Positions 1-7,011 are shown, counted from the stretch's first letter. The stretch: DNA of 16,218 bases from JBBDWZ01 sp050732575 (GCA_050732575.1 JBOHRF010000096.1:1-16218), one strand, 5' to 3'. The notes: a model not told the origin generated them from the sequence alone. Made by a program: numbers and translations.

Positions 1-419
1 TGCGCAATCAGGCTCGGCCGCAACCGCCTTTCCTTTTTCCGATCGATTTCCACGACCGTGTCCGACGGCAATACCCGTAGGATGCTCGGGAAGCACAGGA
101 TGCGGCCATCACGAGACACAGCCTTAAGGCTCACGCTTTCCATCGCTGCCACGAGTTCGCGCTCATATTCGCCAGTTTCGAAATAGCTTCGTATGTCGAA
201 CGTCCAGGACTCCACAAGCAGTTGGAGCCGCTCGCGCAATAGATCCAACTGCTGCTGTGACCCGGAAAGGCTCTTTTCGATTTCCGCGATCTTGCCGCTT
301 GCCGCGGCCGACCTGAGCGCCTTCATTGTCTTTGCCAATTCACCGAGCGCGCGGTGCGTAATGTCTGCTTCCTTCCCGAGGTCAACGAGAGCCGCTTCCA
401 GGCTCCTTCCCTGTGTCAC
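1..419 (-). CDS. Unrecognised protein, N-terminal 139 residues, truncated by window edge
   Basis: The frame opens with GTG at 419-417, reads to the left edge without a stop, and is preceded by AAGGAG with a 7-nt gap, which decides the start; an in-frame TAG lies a short way upstream. The visible part is largely helical: residues about 5-75 are rich in Leu, Ala, Lys, Glu and Gln (KIAEIEKSL, QQLDLLRERLQLL), consistent with a coiled coil. A denser globular segment follows (SWTFDIRSYFETGEYERE at about 71-88, then DGRILCFPSILRVLP at about 104-118) and a strongly basic run (EIDRKKERRLRPS). There is no signal peptide or membrane segment, so it is probably cytoplasmic. I do not recognise the family. 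The pattern of coiled coil followed by a compact basic domain would suit a subunit of a larger complex, but that is a guess. The translation looks like real protein throughout. Confidence 0.8.
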   Translation of the reverse strand, partial: MTQGRSLEAALVDLGKEADITHRALGELAKTMKALRSAAASGKIAEIEKSLSGSQQQLDLLRERLQLLVESWTFDIRSYFETGEYERELVAAMESVSLKAVSRDGRILCFPSILRVLPSDTVVEIDRKKERRLRPSLIA

Positions 420-684
420 TCGACTTCTCCTTGTCTGCGGTTGTGTCAATTCCTAACAGAACGCGAAAGATTTGCTCCTCGTTCTGGGTTTGTTCGTCCG
501 TGGCGTTAACGTCGTTGCCGCCGGAGTCTTTCGAGTTCGTCTTTCAAGAGGGATCAATAACGCGACCGTGGCGCCGATATTCCTGTCGTTGCTGTTCATC
601 GTTCATTCGGAAAGCAACAACGTAGAAACTTGCCAAGCTCAATAGCGCACGCGCTGCGCCGACCGACGCCGCACTGACACGTGC
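382..684 (-). pseudogene. Open frame with one internal TGA, possibly a broken small gene
   Basis: On the minus strand one frame is open from just after a TAG at 687-685 down to a TGA at 384-382, interrupted only by a TGA at 546-544. The part before the interruption reads as a short hydrophobic stretch (LLSLASFYVVAF) followed by a polar tail containing MNDEQQRQEYRRHGRV. The part after it is acidic and Gln-rich (DEQTQNEEQIFRVLLGID) and overlaps the start of the GTG gene to its left. The only starts are TTG at 642 or 636 and ATG at 606, none with a ribosome binding site. This may be a decayed small gene that once preceded the left-edge gene, or it may be chance. I cannot name a product. Confidence 0.3.
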
Positions 685-716
685 CTACGGACTGTTTGAC
701 CAAACACCGGTCTTAC

Positions 717-734
717 GCGAGCTCACGAGCTCGC
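717..734. repeat. Perfect palindrome, 8-bp arms, 2-bp centre
   Basis: The arms gcgagctc and gagctcgc are exact reverse complements around a central AC. The element lies about 100 bp beyond the stop of the M20 gene and upstream of the left-edge gene. No T tract follows on either strand, so a dimeric-regulator operator is as likely as a terminator. The rest of 685-836 shows no gene. Confidence 0.5.
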
Positions 735-836
735 ACTACGATCGATCTGTTTGTAAGCCCGGCTAGAATGTGCTTTGTCGCACGACTGTTCAAAAAGGCA
801 GAGTCTACGACTGCCCATCACTACACCACCATCCGT

Positions 837-2507
837 CTACGCCGTCACACTCCCACACGGCCGCACCGTCGGGTACTTGATCCCCAACTGCTCCAGGTAC
901 GTCTTGTACCGCGCCGGATTGTAGTAATACTTCGACAACTCGCCCTTGTACTTCGCCATGATCTCAGTATTGAGGTGGGTCGGCGGCTGATCCTCCGCGC
1001 GCATCAACGGCTCGTACTTGATCTCACGAGTTTGCACTTCCGTGAAATACCGCTGCGCCTGCTCCAGGATCGTCGGCTTCGTATACAGATCAATCATGGT
1101 GGCCGCCTGCACCTTCGCGCCCGCCACCGCGCCCTTGTGCGCGATCGGCGTGGCCATGGCGATCGCATCCGTCCAGTTGTGCCCCGGCAGCCCCGGAATG
1201 TTCGATGGGAAGCGCAACGTGACCGTGGGTAGATTCCACGACACATCGCCAATATCATCGGAACCACCACCCGTGCCGCCGGTCGAGGGACCGCTGATCA
1301 CGTTGCCCAACTCGGCAGCCAGTCCATTCGGCCGCTCATTGCCCAGCTCGCATTGCAGTGACCTGGCCAGCAGCTGATCTTCCGGCGACCACGTCGGCAG
1401 GCCCACTAACCGGATGTTGTTTGCGGTCGCTTCCGCAATCGGCTTGTTGAAGTGGCCGCTCCAGCCGGAGCCCAGGATGCGCGTGCCGGCCAGCGTGGTA
1501 CCACTGCCCATGGCGGCCGCGCGCGCGATCGTGTCACCCAGTGCGAATAGCTCCTTCACCAATGGTGTGTTCGACTGGCGGAAGTAGTACCACGCGGTCG
1601 CGGTCTGCGGCACCACGTTGGGTTGATCGCCGCCATCTGTGATCACACTGTGCGAGCGATGGTTGATGGGCAGATGCTCGCGCCGGAAGTTCCACATCAC
1701 ATCCATGAGTGTTGCCGCATCGAGCGCACTTCTTCCTCGCCACGGCGCGCCCGCCGCATGCGCGGCCACGCCGCGGAAGTTGAACTCGGCACTGATCAGC
1801 GCCATCTGCCCACTCTGTCCCCACGATACGCCGAAGCCCGAGCCCACGTGCGTGAACAGCGCGGCATCCGCGTCCTTGAACACACCTGCGCGCACCAGGT
1901 ACGCTTTGCCCGCCATCTGCTCTTCGGCTACGCCCGGCCACAGCACGATGGTGCCCGGGATCTTCTCGCGCTCCATGATCTTCTTGAGCGCAAACGCAGC
2001 GACGATGTTGACCGCCTGCCCGGAGTTGTGCCCTTCGCCGTGTCCCGGCCCATTGGGAACGATAGCTTCGCGGTATGACACTCCAGGCTTCTGATTGGCT
2101 TGCGGGATGCCATCGATGTCGGAGCCCAGGGCCAGGACTGGTTTGCCCGTGCCCCAGCGCGCCACCCATGCTGTGGGCATGCCGCCCACACCCCGCTCGA
2201 TGCGGAAGCCGTTCCGCTGCAGCAGACCCGTCAGGTACTTCTCGGTCTCCACTTCCTGCATGCCCAGCTCGCTGAAGCTGAACAACTGGTCGACGATCTG
2301 CTGCACGAGCGTCGACATGCTGTCCACCATGCGGATGGCCTGCTGCTTGAGCGCAGTGATCCGCTCATCGTCCGGTGGGATGTTGGTGGGGAACGGATCC
2401 GGCGCGCCTTCGCCGCCACCGCGGCCGCGCTGGGCAGACACTGGAGCTGCCACGAGCACGAGGCCCGCCGCCACCACGAAAGTCCGGAACGATTGGGCGA
2501 TCGTCAT
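837..2507 (-). CDS. Secreted M20-family amidohydrolase (M20D/AbgB-like), 556 aa
   Basis: A metal-dependent amidohydrolase predicted to act outside the cytoplasm on an amide or peptide bond. ATG at 2507 is chosen over the upstream ATG at 2639 because it has AAGGAG with a 5-nt gap and starts directly on a signal peptide (MTIAQSFRTFVVAAGLVLVA, likely cleavage after VSA at 25). The metal-site landmarks of the family are in order: SDIDGIP at 129-135, GHGEGHNSG at 155-163 (H160), AEE at 194-196, H220, and PGHNW at 441-445 (H443). The lid domain carries FRGVAAHAAGAPWRGRSALDAA at about 244-265, with H250. In M20D enzymes the first of these sites is usually Cys-Gly-His; here it is Glu158-Gly-His160. 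The C-terminal tail after 480 is longer than in AbgB-type enzymes. Family is confident; substrate is unknown. The gene stands alone between a palindrome and a decayed vapC. Confidence 0.92.
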   Translation of the reverse strand: MTIAQSFRTFVVAAGLVLVAAPVSAQRGRGGGEGAPDPFPTNIPPDDERITALKQQAIRMVDSMSTLVQQIVDQLFSFSELGMQEVETEKYLTGLLQRNGFRIERGVGGMPTAWVARWGTGKPVLALGSDIDGIPQANQKPGVSYREAIVPNGPGHGEGHNSGQAVNIVAAFALKKIMEREKIPGTIVLWPGVAEEQMAGKAYLVRAGVFKDADAALFTHVGSGFGVSWGQSGQMALISAEFNFRGVAAHAAGAPWRGRSALDAATLMDVMWNFRREHLPINHRSHSVITDGGDQPNVVPQTATAWYYFRQSNTPLVKELFALGDTIARAAAMGSGTTLAGTRILGSGWSGHFNKPIAEATANNIRLVGLPTWSPEDQLLARSLQCELGNERPNGLAAELGNVISGPSTGGTGGGSDDIGDVSWNLPTVTLRFPSNIPGLPGHNWTDAIAMATPIAHKGAVAGAKVQAATMIDLYTKPTILEQAQRYFTEVQTREIKYEPLMRAEDQPPTHLNTEIMAKYKGELSKYYYNPARYKTYLEQLGIKYPTVRPCGSVTA

Positions 2508-2616
2508 ACCGACTCCTTCGAATATCACCGTCGATGCTACTGAATTGGGATTGGTCGAACCTTGCGTCGGGCGCGGCCGAATAGACACGTATATGCCGCC
2601 AGCAAGCTCAAGCGCG

Positions 2617-2647
2617 ATAATATGCCAGGGGGTCGCCAACTGTCCAA
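2617..2647 (-). promoter_or_regulatory. Putative sigma-70-type promoter for the M20 gene
   Basis: On the minus strand TTGGAC (2647-2642) is followed after 17 nt by CATATT (2624-2619), with TATTAT overlapping at 2622-2617. A start site near 2610 would give a leader of about 100 nt before the ATG at 2507. This is consensus matching by eye only. Confidence 0.35.
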
Positions 2648-2750
2648 TTCATTGCCCCCTTCCTCTCGCCCCGCCGTGCCGCGCCCACGCTCACGCTGGT
2701 TCCGCCGCCAGCGCCCGTGGCTCGCCTGCCGTCCGCGCCCGATCCCTTTG

Positions 2751-3018
2751 TGTGCCAACAGGTTGCAGGAGTTTTTGCACGCGTACCTGCCCGTGAATCG
2801 GGCTGGCCACGTTGGATGCGGCGCTTGCCCTGGCGGACGCGCGGCTTGGCTCGATCTGGCCCGTAGAAGCGGAGGATGTGGAGTTGGCCCGCTCATTGAT
2901 CGATCGGCATCCCGCGCTGGGCGCGCGCGATCTTCTGCACTTTGCCTCGTGCACGCGGCGCGGCGTTACCAGGGCGAAGACCTTCGAGCGGGCGCTGGAC
3001 TCCGTCTTCGCTTCCTGA
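2751..3018 (+). pseudogene. Frameshifted C-terminal remnant of a VapC-type PIN-domain toxin
   Basis: Two neighbouring plus-strand frames together read as the C-terminal two-thirds of a PIN-domain ribonuclease. Frame one (2751 to about 2805) gives CANRLQEFLHAYLPVNRAG, matching the conserved LQEILH-type helix. Frame two, shifted by one base between about 2800 and 2810, gives ATLDAALALADARLG, then EDVELARSLIDRHPALGARDLLHFA with the ARD-LLH core of the family, then a short tail ending at the TGA at 3016-3018. The N-terminal strand with the first catalytic Asp (the usual DTNV-like motif) is missing from all frames upstream, and no antitoxin gene is next to it. The frameshift plus lost N-terminus make it inactive. 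The next gene runs the opposite way. Confidence 0.7.
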
Positions 3019-3069
3019 CCCGTACGTCGCTCTTGCATCTCGAACCGTTCCGCGCCCGCGCCCGTTCCG

Positions 3070-3789
3070 TTATGTCCAATGCTTCGCCTCCACCTCCAAC
3101 CAGGTCGCGCGTGCGATGGCGCAGAGTTCCCCCTGCTCGTCGAAGATGGCGGATCCCACGATGTGTTTTCTGCCCTCACTGGCGATCTTCCAGGCGGTCA
3201 CGATGTGCGGCGCGTCGGCGCGTACTACACGTTCGAGCCGCGCACTGATGCGGCCCAGCACGACCGGTTTTGGTTCGATGTCGACCAGCGCCGCCCAGCC
3301 ACCAGGGCAGTCGAGCGCCGCCCACACGAATTCGGGCTTCACGATTCCGCTCGCATCGGCCAGCGATCCGTGCGGCCGCCAATCCGCGGCCACATCCCTG
3401 GCACCGACGCGCCCCGCAAAGATGCGCATGCCGTCCCCTGGCGAACGTGCCGTACCGCAAACCCAGCAGGTTGGAAACGCGTGCTTCACGTGACCGATGT
3501 ACTTCTGCGTCGCCGCTATTGCCTCCGCCAGAGACGGAGGCCGGGGCGCTTCCAGCTCGAGCTGCGCCGAAACGGCATTCGCCAGCACCTGGTTGCCCTG
3601 CAGCAGCACGATCTGATCCCCACGTCGCTCCAGCGTGAGATCCGTGTTCAACGGCGCCGGCCGGCGCAGTGTGATCTCCGCCGGCGCACCCAATGCTTGC
3701 GCCATGCGCCCCGCCAGCGTTCCACCGTGTGCAACTCCTGGCGGCCCGTTCTCGCGCGCATCGAAATGAACTGCGCCGGTTTCAGCCAT
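3070..3789 (-). CDS. Double-hotdog acyl-CoA thioesterase-like protein, 239 aa
   Basis: Likely a cytoplasmic hotdog-fold protein, related to PaaI/4HBT-type acyl-CoA thioesterases. The first half has the helix signature GVAHGGTLAGRMAQALG at about 18-34, where the HGG turn is typical of hotdog thioesterases. The second half has CWVCG at about 108-112 and KPEFVWAALDCPGGWAAL at about 151-168, which looks like the matching central helix of a second hotdog unit, so two fused hotdogs fit the length. There is no signal peptide. ATG at 3789 is preceded by GAGGGG with a 6-nt gap. It sits alone between two pseudogenes, which gives no pathway clue. Activity and substrate are not shown by the sequence; the CxxC pair may be structural. 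Confidence 0.75.
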   Translation of the reverse strand: MAETGAVHFDARENGPPGVAHGGTLAGRMAQALGAPAEITLRRPAPLNTDLTLERRGDQIVLLQGNQVLANAVSAQLELEAPRPPSLAEAIAATQKYIGHVKHAFPTCWVCGTARSPGDGMRIFAGRVGARDVAADWRPHGSLADASGIVKPEFVWAALDCPGGWAALVDIEPKPVVLGRISARLERVVRADAPHIVTAWKIASEGRKHIVGSAIFDEQGELCAIARATWLEVEAKHWT

Positions 3790-3826
3790 GGATGTCCCCT
3801 CGCCTCCCCCTCGCCGTCGCCCTTAG

Positions 3827-4167
3827 TTAGTTCGGCAGCCGGTAGCGATACTCCTGCGCGGCTGCTGTTCCCAGCATCTGATCGATGTGGAATTCGTACT
3901 GGCGGAAGTCACCGGTGAACGTGTAGCCCGGCCGCAGCTCCGATGTAAAGAGCATGGGCGCGGCGCTGGTCATGTCGAAGGTTTAGCTGCCGCGGTCCAC
4001 GACGCGCTGCTCGTGCCATTGGCTGCCACTACACGCACCGCACCGTTGTAGTCCAGCCTCTGGTCGATCCACGCGCCCAGCGTGGTCGGCCGGATCGACA
4101 CGAAGCCAACCGGCGCACGCCGCTGCACCACGCGCACACGCGTCGTGCCGCGTATGCCCCCAGCCAT
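3827..4167 (-). pseudogene. Decayed gene remnant of unknown family
   Basis: Protein-like sequence runs across two minus-strand frames. From 4167 one frame gives RRAPVGFVSIRPTTLGAWI and then DQRLDYNGAVRVV. Near 4025 it appears to pass into another frame reading GSQWHEQRVVDRGS, then a TAA at 3985-3983, then TFDMTSAAPMLF and RPGYTFTGDFRQYEFHIDQ to a natural-looking end (RYRLPN) at the TAA 3829-3827. The last part alone could start at ATG 3973, which overlaps the TGA of the first frame as ATGA, giving a 48-residue ORF. One frameshift and one stop in an otherwise coherent C-terminal domain is the simplest reading. I do not recognise the parent family. Confidence 0.5.
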
Positions 4168-4232
4168 CTAGACATCAAAGCCTCCGTTTGATTTTGCATT
4201 CTCAGACTGCGGACGCAAACCTGGGAGCGGGT

Positions 4233-4275
4233 GCTTAAAAGGGGCTTAACCGGAGATCGGTAAGAGTTTGGTAAG
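4233..4275. promoter_or_regulatory. Two pairs of 6-bp direct repeats, each spaced 11 bp
   Basis: GCTTAA occurs at 4233-4238 and 4244-4249, and GGTAAG at 4259-4264 and 4270-4275. Both pairs repeat every 11 bp, and the two pairs are close to reverse complements of each other (CTTAACC against GGTAAG). Direct repeats with 11-bp spacing are the typical site form for OmpR/PhoB-family response regulators. Binding is inferred. Confidence 0.35.
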
Positions 4276-4318
4276 GAGACTGGAAACAAACGATTTTCTT
4301 GAATTGACAATCTGATAT

Positions 4319-4337
4319 CACCTCGTTGCCAGAGGTG
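4319..4337. repeat. Inverted repeat cacctc-N7-gaggtg
   Basis: Perfect 6-bp arms with a 7-nt centre lie just downstream of the AT-rich promoter-like segment and of TTGACA at 4304-4309. It could be an operator or a leader hairpin for the cupredoxin gene. Confidence 0.35.
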
Positions 4338-4483
4338 CAGCCGCCGCCTATGGTTCAGGCGCTGCTCCCTGCCACTTTGTCTTCAGACCAGATCAACGGA
4401 ACGCGATGACGCGGTGACCTCCCGATCGGCGCGAGATTCGTCGCGGCCGGTAAGTCTTTATTCCTCATGCACAGGAGGGACGT

Positions 4484-5116
4484 ATGAACGCAAGTCGAAT
4501 TACCTGGCTCGCGCCGCTGGTGCTCGTGTTGGGTGCCGGGTGCGGAGACAGCCCCGTCGGTCAGGCGGGCGATGACGACGCGGCCGAACAAGCGGTGGTC
4601 GCCAATGCGTCACTGCGCGGCGATAACGGCGGATCGGGCCACATCGACATATTGGATGAGTGCGATTCCTCAGACCCGGCGTGGGCCCCCACCGGCGGCT
4701 GTTCGCTCCGGGGCGGCAAGGTCACGTTCGCCGAGTTTGGCGCCCTGGTGCCATCCAACCTCTCCCTCTCGACCGTGGGGCACCCCGCCTGGACCAACGA
4801 TCCAACCTATTTGGAGGTCCGGGCGGGCAAGTCGGTGAAAGTGACCAACCGGGGCGGACGCCTGCACACACTGACGCCCGTGGCGGCCTACGGCGGCGGG
4901 CGCGTGCCTCTCAATATCGGACTTACACCGGCCCCCGAGTGCCTGCTCGCGCCGGGCGCCGTCGATCGCTTCGCTGTGCCGCCCGGTCAACACATTACGA
5001 TCAAGGACACAGACCTGAGGCCCGGCATCAATCGCCTGCAATGCTGCATTCATCCCTGGATGCGTGAGCTCATCAGAGTCACGGGCCGCGGACACGATCA
5101 CGGCGATAGAGGATGA
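4484..5116 (+). CDS. Cupredoxin-domain lipoprotein, 210 aa
   Basis: A probable membrane-anchored blue-copper-type electron carrier or copper-binding protein. The N-terminus is a signal peptide ending LVLVLGAGC, with Cys20 the likely lipidated residue (Gly at -3 is less usual than Leu). An acidic linker (GDDDAAEQ) and a Cys60/Cys73 pair follow. The cupredoxin core spans about 75-200: upstream ligand His128 in GGRLHTL, and the C-terminal loop LQCCIHPWM with Cys187, His190 and Met193. The C-x2-H-x2-M spacing is that of amicyanin (CTPHPFM) rather than plastocyanin. The tail is His/Asp/Gly-rich (GRGHDHGDRG). ATG at 4484 has AGGAGG with a 5-nt gap. It is a single gene facing the FmdB unit across a hairpin. 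Redox role is inferred from the ligand set; partner unknown. Confidence 0.88.
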   Translation: MNASRITWLAPLVLVLGAGCGDSPVGQAGDDDAAEQAVVANASLRGDNGGSGHIDILDECDSSDPAWAPTGGCSLRGGKVTFAEFGALVPSNLSLSTVGHPAWTNDPTYLEVRAGKSVKVTNRGGRLHTLTPVAAYGGGRVPLNIGLTPAPECLLAPGAVDRFAVPPGQHITIKDTDLRPGINRLQCCIHPWMRELIRVTGRGHDHGDRG

Positions 5117-5131
5117 AGCTGACAAACGACT

Positions 5132-5166
5132 ACGGCCCCGTGACGCGTCCTGCGTCGCGGGGCCGT
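5132..5166. terminator. Hairpin terminator between convergent units
   Basis: A 9-bp GC-rich outer stem (acggccccg / cggggccgt), one T-G wobble pair and an inner gacgc/gcgtc stem enclose a 5-nt loop, giving about 15 paired bases. It lies 16 bp after the cupredoxin stop and 24 bp after the FmdB stop. T tracts are weak on both sides (GCATTTG on plus, GTCGTTTG on minus), so it probably serves both directions imperfectly. Confidence 0.75.
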
Positions 5167-5189
5167 TGCATTTGACTACGCGTCGGTGG

Positions 5190-5417
5190 TCAGGCAGTAG
5201 CAGGAAATCGACCGCAGCTGCATGAGCCGCCCGCGCATCCACCCGGCGGAGCGGCTTGCGCTTTGCCGCTGCTCACCCGGGCGGGCGCGGAAAGACACAG
5301 GCTGGTCTCCTGTGCACCGCAGGCCGGACAGTTCTGCACCTCCAAGCGCTGCCCGTAATTCAAGCGCTGCTCGAACCGATGCGCACAGCGCCGGCAGGAA
5401 TATTCATACAGTGGCAT
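5190..5417 (-). CDS. FmdB-family zinc-ribbon protein, 75 aa
   Basis: A small zinc-ribbon protein of the family annotated as putative regulator FmdB. It begins MPLYEYSCRRCAHRFE and continues to NCPACG, giving the two CxxC knuckles that bind one zinc. The tail is Gly/Ser/Cys-rich (CAGGSCSCG), as is common in the family. Two in-frame ATGs exist (5423 and 5417). The second is chosen because GAGG lies 7 nt before it but only 1 nt before the first, and because family members start MPLYEY. It follows the TolB/TPR gene by 9 bp and ends the minus-strand unit before the hairpin. The family has no well-established molecular role; regulation is an annotation-level guess. Confidence 0.9.
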   Translation of the reverse strand: MPLYEYSCRRCAHRFEQRLNYGQRLEVQNCPACGAQETSLCLSAPARVSSGKAQAAPPGGCAGGSCSCGRFPATA

Positions 5418-5426
5418 GGTCATTCC

Positions 5427-6974
5427 TCACGGGGCGCGGGCTGGATTGCGCGGTAAATCCATGGTTTTCAGGATAGCGCGGGCCTCGGGAATGGCGAGCA
5501 GATCGGGCAGCGCTTCCGAACAGCGCAAGTTTAGTAGGCCCTGATTACGCGTGGCAATCATGGTTTCCAGCCGACTCAGTAGAGCGCTGGTGTCTCCAAT
5601 GGCCAGGTCATCAATGAAGCTGCGTTCGCCGGCCGCTTCGCGTGCCCGCACGGCCGCTCGCGCTTTGGCCGGCTGACCGATTCTCGCGTACGCATACGAC
5701 ATGTACGGTGGTGGCAAATCGCGCGGCCGCAGCTGGGCCTCGAAATCATGCACGGCTTCCACGTATCGCCCTTGTTTGAGGAAAACGCGCGCACGCAGCG
5801 AGCGCGCGGGAAAGCCCAACGGTGCCACCACATCCGGTTCCACCAGAGGGAGCGCCTCCTCATAGCGGTTCACGCAACTCAACATGAGGCCATACTGTTG
5901 TTGCAGCAGCAGCGAGTTGGGATCGCGGATGCGCGCCTCCCGAAATGCGTTTGCTGCATCCTCGAGTCGACCAATGTCCCGATAGTGAATAGCCAATCCC
6001 CAGGTATCGGCATTGGGGTTGGCACGGAGCATCGACTGGTAGGCATCACCCGCCTCGCGGAATCGCCACGTCCGTTCGTAGACAAATCCAAGCGCGGCCC
6101 AGGCTACGGCTTCTTGCGCGTCGCTGCGCAGGGCTCGTTGGCCAGCCTGTTCGGCCAGCGCGTACAGCGAATCCGCCAGATTTGGTTTGACCATGCCACT
6201 CGCGCGCCAGTGCAGCGCACGCGCCAGGTAGGCCCAGCCCAGCGCGAAGGTCGAGTCGATTTGCACGGCGCGCGTAAGCCTTTCCGCCGCACTCACCAGG
6301 AGTTTTTGCGCCGAGTCGAAGGAGACCGCGCGGAATGGACCGCCCATCTCGAAGTGCAAGCGGCCGAGCGCGTAGGCATTGAACGCGCGCGCGTCCACCG
6401 GTGCTCGGTCCGACAGGCGCACGCCTTCCGCGGGCGTCAGCACCGCTTCGATCCTGCGCGTGATGGCACGCGCCAGGTCTGCCTGCAGCGAGAAGACTTC
6501 ACGCAGCTCGCCCTCGAACGGATCGCTCCACAGATGGTTGCCCGTGTGGTCGTACAGCCCGGCGTTGATGCGCACGCGTCCACCAGCCGCAGCCAGCTCC
6601 GCGTCGATCACGTACGTGGCATCCAGCTCGCTCGCCACCTGGGCCCGGGTTTTTGTGCTGCCGCGATATTCGTTCATGGCCCTGCCATCCATGACCACGA
6701 TGGATGCGATCGAATTCAGCTCCTCGATGAGTTGTGCGTGCATGGCCGCCGCGAACGCGCGGTCCTCGGACCGCGCCGATGCACTTTCAATGGGCAGCAC
6801 GGCGATTTTGGGTCGAGTGTCATTGCCTGACGCACTCAACAACGTGCGCCCTGGAATCAGGCCATTCCACCAGCTCAACCAAACACCCGCCAATACCAGG
6901 GCACTCACCAGGGCGGCGCGTTGCCAGCGCGGCCGCACCGGTGCCTGCATTTCATCGAAGAGCGTCCGCGTCAT
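5427..6974 (-). CDS. Membrane-anchored TolB-like/TPR protein, 515 aa
   Basis: Probable scaffold or sensor protein anchored in the inner membrane. A short cytoplasmic N-terminus is followed by one membrane helix (RAALVSALVLAGVWLSWW, about 20-37). Residues about 55-181 form a FlgO/TolB-N-like domain of the kind often attached to adenylate cyclases and Ser/Thr kinases: KIAVLPIES, a helix with AFAAAMHAQLIEELNSI, ATYVIDAELAAAGG and LYDHTGNHLWSDPFEG. From about 190 to the end are TPR-type helix pairs (ALGWAYLARALHW, AVAWAALGFVYERTWRFREA, RSLRARVFLKQGRYVEAV). No kinase, cyclase or DNA-binding domain is fused here, although such fusions are usual. The ribosome binding site is weak. It starts 37 bp after the tricorn stop and is probably co-transcribed with it and with fmdB. 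Specific role unknown. Confidence 0.85.
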   Translation of the reverse strand: MTRTLFDEMQAPVRPRWQRAALVSALVLAGVWLSWWNGLIPGRTLLSASGNDTRPKIAVLPIESASARSEDRAFAAAMHAQLIEELNSIASIVVMDGRAMNEYRGSTKTRAQVASELDATYVIDAELAAAGGRVRINAGLYDHTGNHLWSDPFEGELREVFSLQADLARAITRRIEAVLTPAEGVRLSDRAPVDARAFNAYALGRLHFEMGGPFRAVSFDSAQKLLVSAAERLTRAVQIDSTFALGWAYLARALHWRASGMVKPNLADSLYALAEQAGQRALRSDAQEAVAWAALGFVYERTWRFREAGDAYQSMLRANPNADTWGLAIHYRDIGRLEDAANAFREARIRDPNSLLLQQQYGLMLSCVNRYEEALPLVEPDVVAPLGFPARSLRARVFLKQGRYVEAVHDFEAQLRPRDLPPPYMSYAYARIGQPAKARAAVRAREAAGERSFIDDLAIGDTSALLSRLETMIATRNQGLLNLRCSEALPDLLAIPEARAILKTMDLPRNPARAP

Positions 6975-7011
6975 GGTGGCAACGCCGTGCCGCTTCGCGA
7001 TCCACGCAGCT

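Larger units (their letters stand above)
4168..4483. other. Intergenic region upstream of the cupredoxin gene
   Basis: No coding frame here looks like protein. It contains the paired direct repeats at 4233-4275, a TTGACA at 4304-4309 without a convincing -10 box at 17 nt, a 6-bp inverted repeat at 4319-4337, and the ribosome binding site AGGAGG at 4473-4478. The stretch 4282-4320 is clearly more AT-rich than its surroundings, as expected for a promoter. Confidence 0.5.

Noticed and set aside
544..546. TGA as selenocysteine codon in the interrupted frame
   Set aside because: No SECIS-like hairpin directly after it and no known selenoprotein motif; a decayed or chance frame is simpler.
2507..2639. 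44-residue N-terminal extension of the M20 protein from ATG 2639
   Set aside because: The extension is not protein-like, has the candidate promoter inside it, and would bury the signal peptide; the ATG at 2507 has a good ribosome binding site.
2537..2896. Minus-strand ORF of 119 codons upstream of the M20 gene
   Set aside because: Arg/Pro/Ser-rich translation without domain character, antisense to the vapC remnant and overlapping the promoter and leader of the M20 gene.
4304..4309. TTGACA as -35 box of the cupredoxin promoter
   Set aside because: No acceptable -10 hexamer lies 16-18 nt downstream; the position at 17 nt reads TGCCAG, so it is only mentioned, not called.
5748..6830. Plus-strand ORF of 360 codons
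   Set aside because: Antisense to the TolB/TPR gene, with Arg/His/Gln-rich composition and no recognisable domain.
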